This document shows, one piece after another, positions 58,586 through 64,000 of a stretch of DNA of 64,000 nucleotides. Numbering within the stretch: position 1 is the first letter of the stretch; the number at the start of each line of letters is the position of its first letter. Where the stretch lies: NCBI RefSeq assembly GCF_000149955.1, contig NC_030987.1:2819236-2883235 (forward strand), in the 5' to 3' direction. The notes under the pieces are model-generated. The model searched no databases. It worked only from the letters and a program-made list of their open reading frames with translations, and was not told where the DNA came from. Made by a program: the position numbers and the translations under genes. Source of the DNA: Fusarium oxysporum f. sp. lycopersici 4287 (Eukaryota; Ascomycota; Sordariomycetes; Hypocreales; Nectriaceae).

Positions 58586-61500
58586 ATGGACTCCGATGCG
58601 TCCATGTTCAGTCTTGGGGAGGAGTCAGATGGCTATGTCCCTGAAACCGTAAGTAATCCTTTCTTTTACCCCTCTTTTGTTGGCACAATAAATCGGTTTG
58701 CACATTGTGTGCCTATTTCTCTTCCTCCATTTGCCTACTTTGCCTGTCAGACCGCATCGCATTCTTTCAATCCCTCTCTTCAGACTTATTTACATCAAAC
58801 ACATTTCTCGCCGAACACTTGCGTATCTGCACTTTTGCACAAACATAACCTGACATTTCCTCAACAGAAGGCGAAACCCAAAGCCGCACCAAAGAAGGCT
58901 GCTGCGCGGCCGCCCGTCAAAAAGATGGTGCAAACAACCCTTAAAACGAAGAGCGCGCCCAGAAAGCGCCCAACACCGGAGAGCGATGACGATGATATAA
59001 GCATTGCCTCAGGTTTCTCAAACACACCTCCCAAAGCTAAGAAGCAAAAGAAGGAACCTGCAGTCAGCAAGTCTTCTGGTGCGCCCTTGGAGGAGCTTGA
59101 GAATGATAGCATGGTAATTGACAGCCCCGCCAAACCTGGCAAGAAGAAGACGGCCACCGAAATGTACACGAAGCTGTCACAACTAGAGCACATCCTCAAG
59201 CGACCTGATACATACATCGGTTCTGTTGAGAGGACGGAACAACAGATGTGGGTTCTGAACAAAGAGAGCCAGTTGATGGAGTACAAGAACGTCAGCTTTG
59301 TCCCTGGTCTTTACAAGATTTTTGACGAAATCTTGGTCAACGCTGCCGACAACAAGCAGCGCGATGGCTCCATGACTTACATGAAGATCAATATCGATCG
59401 TGAGAACGGTGTGATCAGCGTCGAAAACAACGGAAAGGGTATTCCTATTGTTATTCACGAAAAGGAGAAGATCTACATTCCTGAGCTTATCTTCGGACAT
59501 CTGTTGGCGGGTTCCAACTTCGACGACGACGAGAAGAAAACCGTTGGTGGTCGCAACGGTTACGGTGCCAAGCTGTGTAACGTCTTCAGCACTGAATTCA
59601 ACCTTGAATGCCAAGACAGTGAGCACGGCAAGAGGTACAAACAGACCTGGAGAAACAACATGCAGACGATGGAGAAGGCCAAAATCACCAGCAGCAAAAC
59701 CTCGGACTTCACCCGAGTAACCTTTAAGCCCGACTTCAAGCGTTTTGGTATGGAAGATGGCATCGATGATGATCTCGAGTCTCTCCTTCACCGTAGAGTT
59801 TACGACATGGTGGGCACGATCCGAGGAATCAAGGTTTTCCTTAACGGCGAGCAAATTAAGATCAAGGATTTCAAGGCCTACTGTGATCTCTATGCCAAGT
59901 CCATCGCCAAGGAGAGAAGCACAGAAGAGGGAGGCGCTCCGACCTGTACTGTTGAAATGGATAAGGACAAGTCGCATCCTCGATGGGAGGTTGGTTTCGC
60001 TGTTTCTGATGGTACTTTTCAGCAAGTTTCCTTCGTCAACTCGATCGCCACAACAAGCGGAGGCACTCATGTCAACTACATCGCCGACCAGGTCACTGAA
60101 GCTCTTCTCAAGGCTTTGAACAAGAAGCGCAAGGGTCATGCTCTGAAGCAGAGTCACCTGAAGAATCATATCTTCATCTTTGTCAACTGTTACATCAACA
60201 ATCCAGCTTTTACTTCGCAAACAAAGGAGCAGATGACTACCAAGCCGAGCCAGTTTGGTAGCAAATGCAAACTGGGTGAAGACTTCCTTAAGAAGATCGC
60301 AAAATCCGATGCCCTTCAAAACATCTTGGATTTTGCTGAGAAGAAGGCCGACAAGATGTTGGCCAAGGGTGATGGAAACAAACGAAGCCGAGTCAACAAC
60401 GCAAAGCTCGTCGAAGCCAACTTTGCTGGCACCAGAAGAGGTCACGAATGCACTCTGATCTTGACAGAAGGTGACTCTGCCAAAGGTTTGGCAGTTTCTG
60501 GTCGTGCCATTCTCGACCCTGACCGCATTGGTGTTTTCCCGCTTCGTGGAAAGCTTCTTAATGTGCGAGACGCTTCAGTTGACCAAATTATGAAGAACGC
60601 TGAAATTCAGAACATTAAACAGTTCCTGGGTCTCAAGCACAAGCAGACGTACACGGACACGAAGAATCTTAGATATGGTCATTTGATGATCATGGCTGAT
60701 CAGGATCACGACGGTAGTCATATCAAGGGACTTCTTATCAACTTCCTTCAGGTTCAATTTCCATCGCTTCTCAAAATCCCTGACTTCTTCCGAGAGTTCA
60801 TCACACCTATTGTCAAAGTTTGGCAGGGTCCCAACCCCAAGAAGCCCCAGCGATTAAAGTCATTCTTCACACAGCCTGAATATGAGGAGTGGAAGGAAGA
60901 TCACAAAAACGAACTCACTCGATGGCACTCCAAATACTTCAAGGGTCTGGGAACAAGCTCCAACGAAGACGCACAAGTCTATTTCACCAACCTCGATGAC
61001 CACTTGAAGGAATTTGACACCATGAAGCCAGAGGAAGCTGACCTACTGGAGCTGGCTTTCTCCAAGAAGAAAGCAGATGCCAGAAAGGAGTGGCTTGGTA
61101 ATTTCGTGCCGGGCACATACCTCGATCACTCAACCAAGTCAATCACATATTCCGACTTTATCAATAGAGAACTTATTCTCTTCAGTATGGCTGATAATAT
61201 GCGATCCATCCCGTCCGTGCTGGATGGCTTCAAGCCTGGTCAGCGTAAGGTCATATATGCCTGCTTCAAGAGAAACCTGGTCAAAGATAAGAAGGTCGTT
61301 GAATTGGCTGGTTATGTCTCTGAGCAGACTGCCTACCATCACGGTGAACAGTCTCTCCAACAGACTATCATCGGCCTGGCCCAGAACTTCGTCGGTTCAA
61401 ACAACATCAACTGTCTGGAACCCAGTGGAAACTTCGGTTCTCGACTTGCCGGTGGATCTGATGCTGCCAGTCCTCGTTACACCTTCACTCGTCTGTCTCC

Positions 61501-63899
61501 ATTCGCCCGCAAGATCTTCCACCCCATGGATGAGCCAAACTTGATGCATCATTATGAAGACGGCAAGAAAATCGAGCCAATGGTGTATGCTCCAATCATC
61601 CCCATGGTTCTGGTAAACGGTGCCGATGGCATTGGTACAGGTTGGAGCACTTCCATTCCCAACTATCACCCGATGGATATTGTCAAAAACCTGAAGCGTC
61701 GAATGGGTCGCTTGGATGATAACGATCTTGAGGAAAGGCCCTTCGAAACCATGATGCCCTGGTTCCGTGGCTGGAAGGGTACACCCGAAGTTGCTGGCCC
61801 TGACCGGTACAAGTTCAATGGTATTGCCTATCACAACGAACAGAAGGATAACGAAGTTGTCATCACCGAATTGCCTATTCGTATGTGGACCGACGATTTC
61901 AAGGGCAAGCTGGAGAAGATTATCGCCGGTGTCGATGGCCCAGCTTGGATCAAGGATTACAAGGAATTCAACGATCACAGCACTGTTCACTTTGAGATCG
62001 CTGTGGATGATAAGCACATGGGCAAGGTCCTTGAAGAAGGCGTCCTCGAGCGCTTCAAGCTGACCAAGCAGGTCGCCACCTCCAATTTGGTTGCTTTCGA
62101 CACCCGAGGCATGATTCGCAAGTACGAGAAGGTGGAGGATATCCTTGAGGAGTTCTATCTATACCGTCTCGACATGTATACTGACCGAAAAGTAAGTCCT
62201 GATCCGAATTTTAGACGACCCAGCTAACTCTCGCAGAAACATTGGTTAGGCGTATTCCATGCAGACTATCGCAAGCTCAAGAACCAAGCCCGATTCATCA
62301 AAGAAATCATAGATGGACAGCTTGTGGTTGGCAAGAAGAAGAAGACCGTGCTGGTTCAAGAACTTCGAGATTGTGATTACGAGGCTTTCCCCCCTGGGGG
62401 TGAGAAGAAGAAGACCGCAGATGAAGAAGATGATGATGCCGATGAGAACCAGGACGTGGATGGTGATTTGGAGGGTGGTGCTCGCGACTATGACTACCTC
62501 CTCTCGGTGAGTACTTGTCGTCTTTGAATACGTTCAGTGAACTAACGTGTTGCAGATGCCCATCTGGTCCCTGACAGCTGAGCGTCTCGAGAAGCTCAAG
62601 CAAGCTATCGAGAAGAAGAAGGCTGAGCACGATGAACTCCTTGCCCTCAGTGAGAAGGATCTCTGGTGTCGCGACCTTGATGACTTCATGGCCGAATGGG
62701 AAACTCAGCTTGCAGTTGATGCTGAGATCAAGACGAGCATCCGACGCATGGGCCGCCGCGTTTCTAAAAAGATAGGTGCTGGCACCGCTCGTGGCCGCAA
62801 AGTCAAGGATGACGACGAGTATGAGCCTGACAAGAAGGGCCGCGGAAGGCCAAAGGCTGCAGCGTCAAAGGCGACCGTTAAAACAGCGCCCAAGGTAGAG
62901 ACCAAGAGTGCTCAGCGGTTTGCTGAGATGTTCAGCTCCAAGCCAAAGGTCAAGAAGGAACCCAGTGCTGATGTTATGGAGCTGTCGGATCTTTCTGACG
63001 ATGACTACGCCGCTCTCAGCCGCAGCAAATCATCCGCACCTGCGATCAAGACCTCCCAGTCACCTCCAACTGAGGCACCGGAGAATCCACGGGTCAAACG
63101 AGCGGCGGCATCCAAGGTCAAGACAATTATCGATGATGACTCCGAGAGTGACGATGATCAGATGCTTGGTGATGTTGGCGCCTTGGTCAAGGGCATCGAT
63201 AAGCCAGCTGGTGACCGCGAAAGGGGCAGGTTTAGTCTACATGCCATGAGCCGGCCAGACTCTAGCCAGGGCAACGCCGGCGTGAGCGGACTTTCCAAGT
63301 CGAGGCCCAAATCAGCCAAGGCTTTCGACTTTGATGACGACAGTCCTGACGATACCAACTATGAGCTTCTCGCCAAGTCGTCGCCACACAAGACGGCCAC
63401 CAAGGATGATCATATAGACAGCTTCCTTTCTGACGATGAGCCTTTTGTTGCTCCATCCAAGTCAGCTGCGACCAAGTCTAAGCCTACCAGCACGGACTCC
63501 GAAGACCCAACACCGGCCGGTCTTGCTACTGTGAAGAAGGGTCGTGGTCGTCCCGCTGGCGCGAAGAGCAAAGAGCCAGCGAAGCCAAAGGCTGCTCCAA
63601 AAGCAACCAAGACAGCTGCATCAAAGGTTGCTTCGCGTCCAGCAACTAAACAGACCACTCTATCGCCAGCAGCAAAGGCTTACGCTGCCAAAAAGGCTGT
63701 CAAGAAATCTGTCCTCGACGACGATTCAGATGAGGATATGGCTGACCCAGACTCGCCCCCTCCTAAGGCTTCCTCAAGAGTGAGACCAGGACGTGCCGCT
63801 GCTTCGAGACGACCGATCGTTGTTGACGACGACTCATCGGTCATGCAGCAAGATGATGAGAGTGACGACCCTTTCGAGGTCGACGATGATGAGGATTAG
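58586..63899 (+). CDS. TOP2: DNA topoisomerase II
   Basis: Type IIA ATP-dependent topoisomerase that passes one duplex through another and decatenates chromosomes. Exons 58586-58648, 58868-62191, 62237-62506 and 62556-63899 join in frame to give 1666 aa. The N-terminus is MDSDASMFSLGEESDGYVPE. The GHKL ATPase domain shows ILVNAADNKQRDG and GGRNGYGAKL. The TOPRIM domain shows ILTEGDSAKGLA and MADQDHDGSHIKGLL. The breakage-reunion domain has the active-site Tyr in SPRYTFTRL. The C-terminal tail (from about residue 1270) is acidic, basic and repetitive, with two KKGRGRP AT-hook-like motifs. The first intron (58649-58867, 219 nt) is a multiple of three without a stop, so the frame reads through it. 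Translation may also begin at 58373 (see the separate leader entry). Confidence 0.97.
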
Positions 63900-64000
63900 A
63901 CTATTCGACCTGTAATTGATCCCATGAAAGGAACGGAGTACTGGTTGTTCTAGAACCACCGCAGCCAGGTTCTTTGCTGTAATTTCTTGTTGCTGAGTAG
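63900..64000. other. TOP2 3' flank to window edge
   Basis: The last 101 bases follow the TOP2 stop and are presumed 3' UTR. Nothing else was seen. Confidence 0.6.

Noticed and set aside
59183..60445. 420-codon minus-strand open frame
   Set aside because: It lies wholly inside the TOP2 ATPase/TOPRIM coding sequence and mirrors its codon bias. The translation has no domain.

Overview
The window is nuclear DNA of a filamentous ascomycete. Introns are short (about 47-235 nt) with GTAAGT-like donors and CTAAC-type branch sites. Genes sit one to a few kb apart on both strands, and APSES, DUF3112, TYW1 and EXO84 proteins are all present. Protein style and gene spacing suggest Sordariomycetes, probably Hypocreales and Fusarium-like; the genus is inference. 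I saw no tRNA, rRNA, CRISPR array or intact transposon. I resolved 21 genes or gene relics, most at exon level. Left part (1.7-14.2 kb): a divergent cysteine dioxygenase / SSU1 sulfite exporter pair, then TYW1 (wybutosine tRNA modification), TOM20 (mitochondrial import), EXO84 (exocyst) and the PP2A catalytic subunit. Middle (15-33 kb): a DUF3112 seven-helix membrane protein, a stand-alone RNase H-fold protein, an Old Yellow Enzyme gene with a one-base frameshift, a Fus1-like membrane SH3 protein, DcpS and a GILT-like thiol reductase whose coding ends overlap, and a hexokinase-family (probably GlcNAc) kinase with an 18-nt micro-exon. Right part (33-64 kb): three MFS transporters, CEF1/CDC5 with a decayed paralogue of the branchpoint-binding protein BBP/SF1 beside it, an Fhit-type HIT hydrolase, CNS1, an Xbp1-like APSES factor with a probable C-terminal frameshift, and DNA topoisomerase II. 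Most genes are single-copy housekeeping genes, so the window is not a biosynthetic cluster. The clearest functional unit is the CDO/SSU1 pair: cysteine is oxidised toward sulfite and the sulfite is pumped out. The observations most worth a second look are an in-frame upstream ATG on topoisomerase II that adds a mitochondrial-presequence-like leader, the BBP relic, the two single-base frameshifts (real or assembly errors), two micro-exons, a GC-AG intron, and two introns whose length is a multiple of three and that contain no stop codon.
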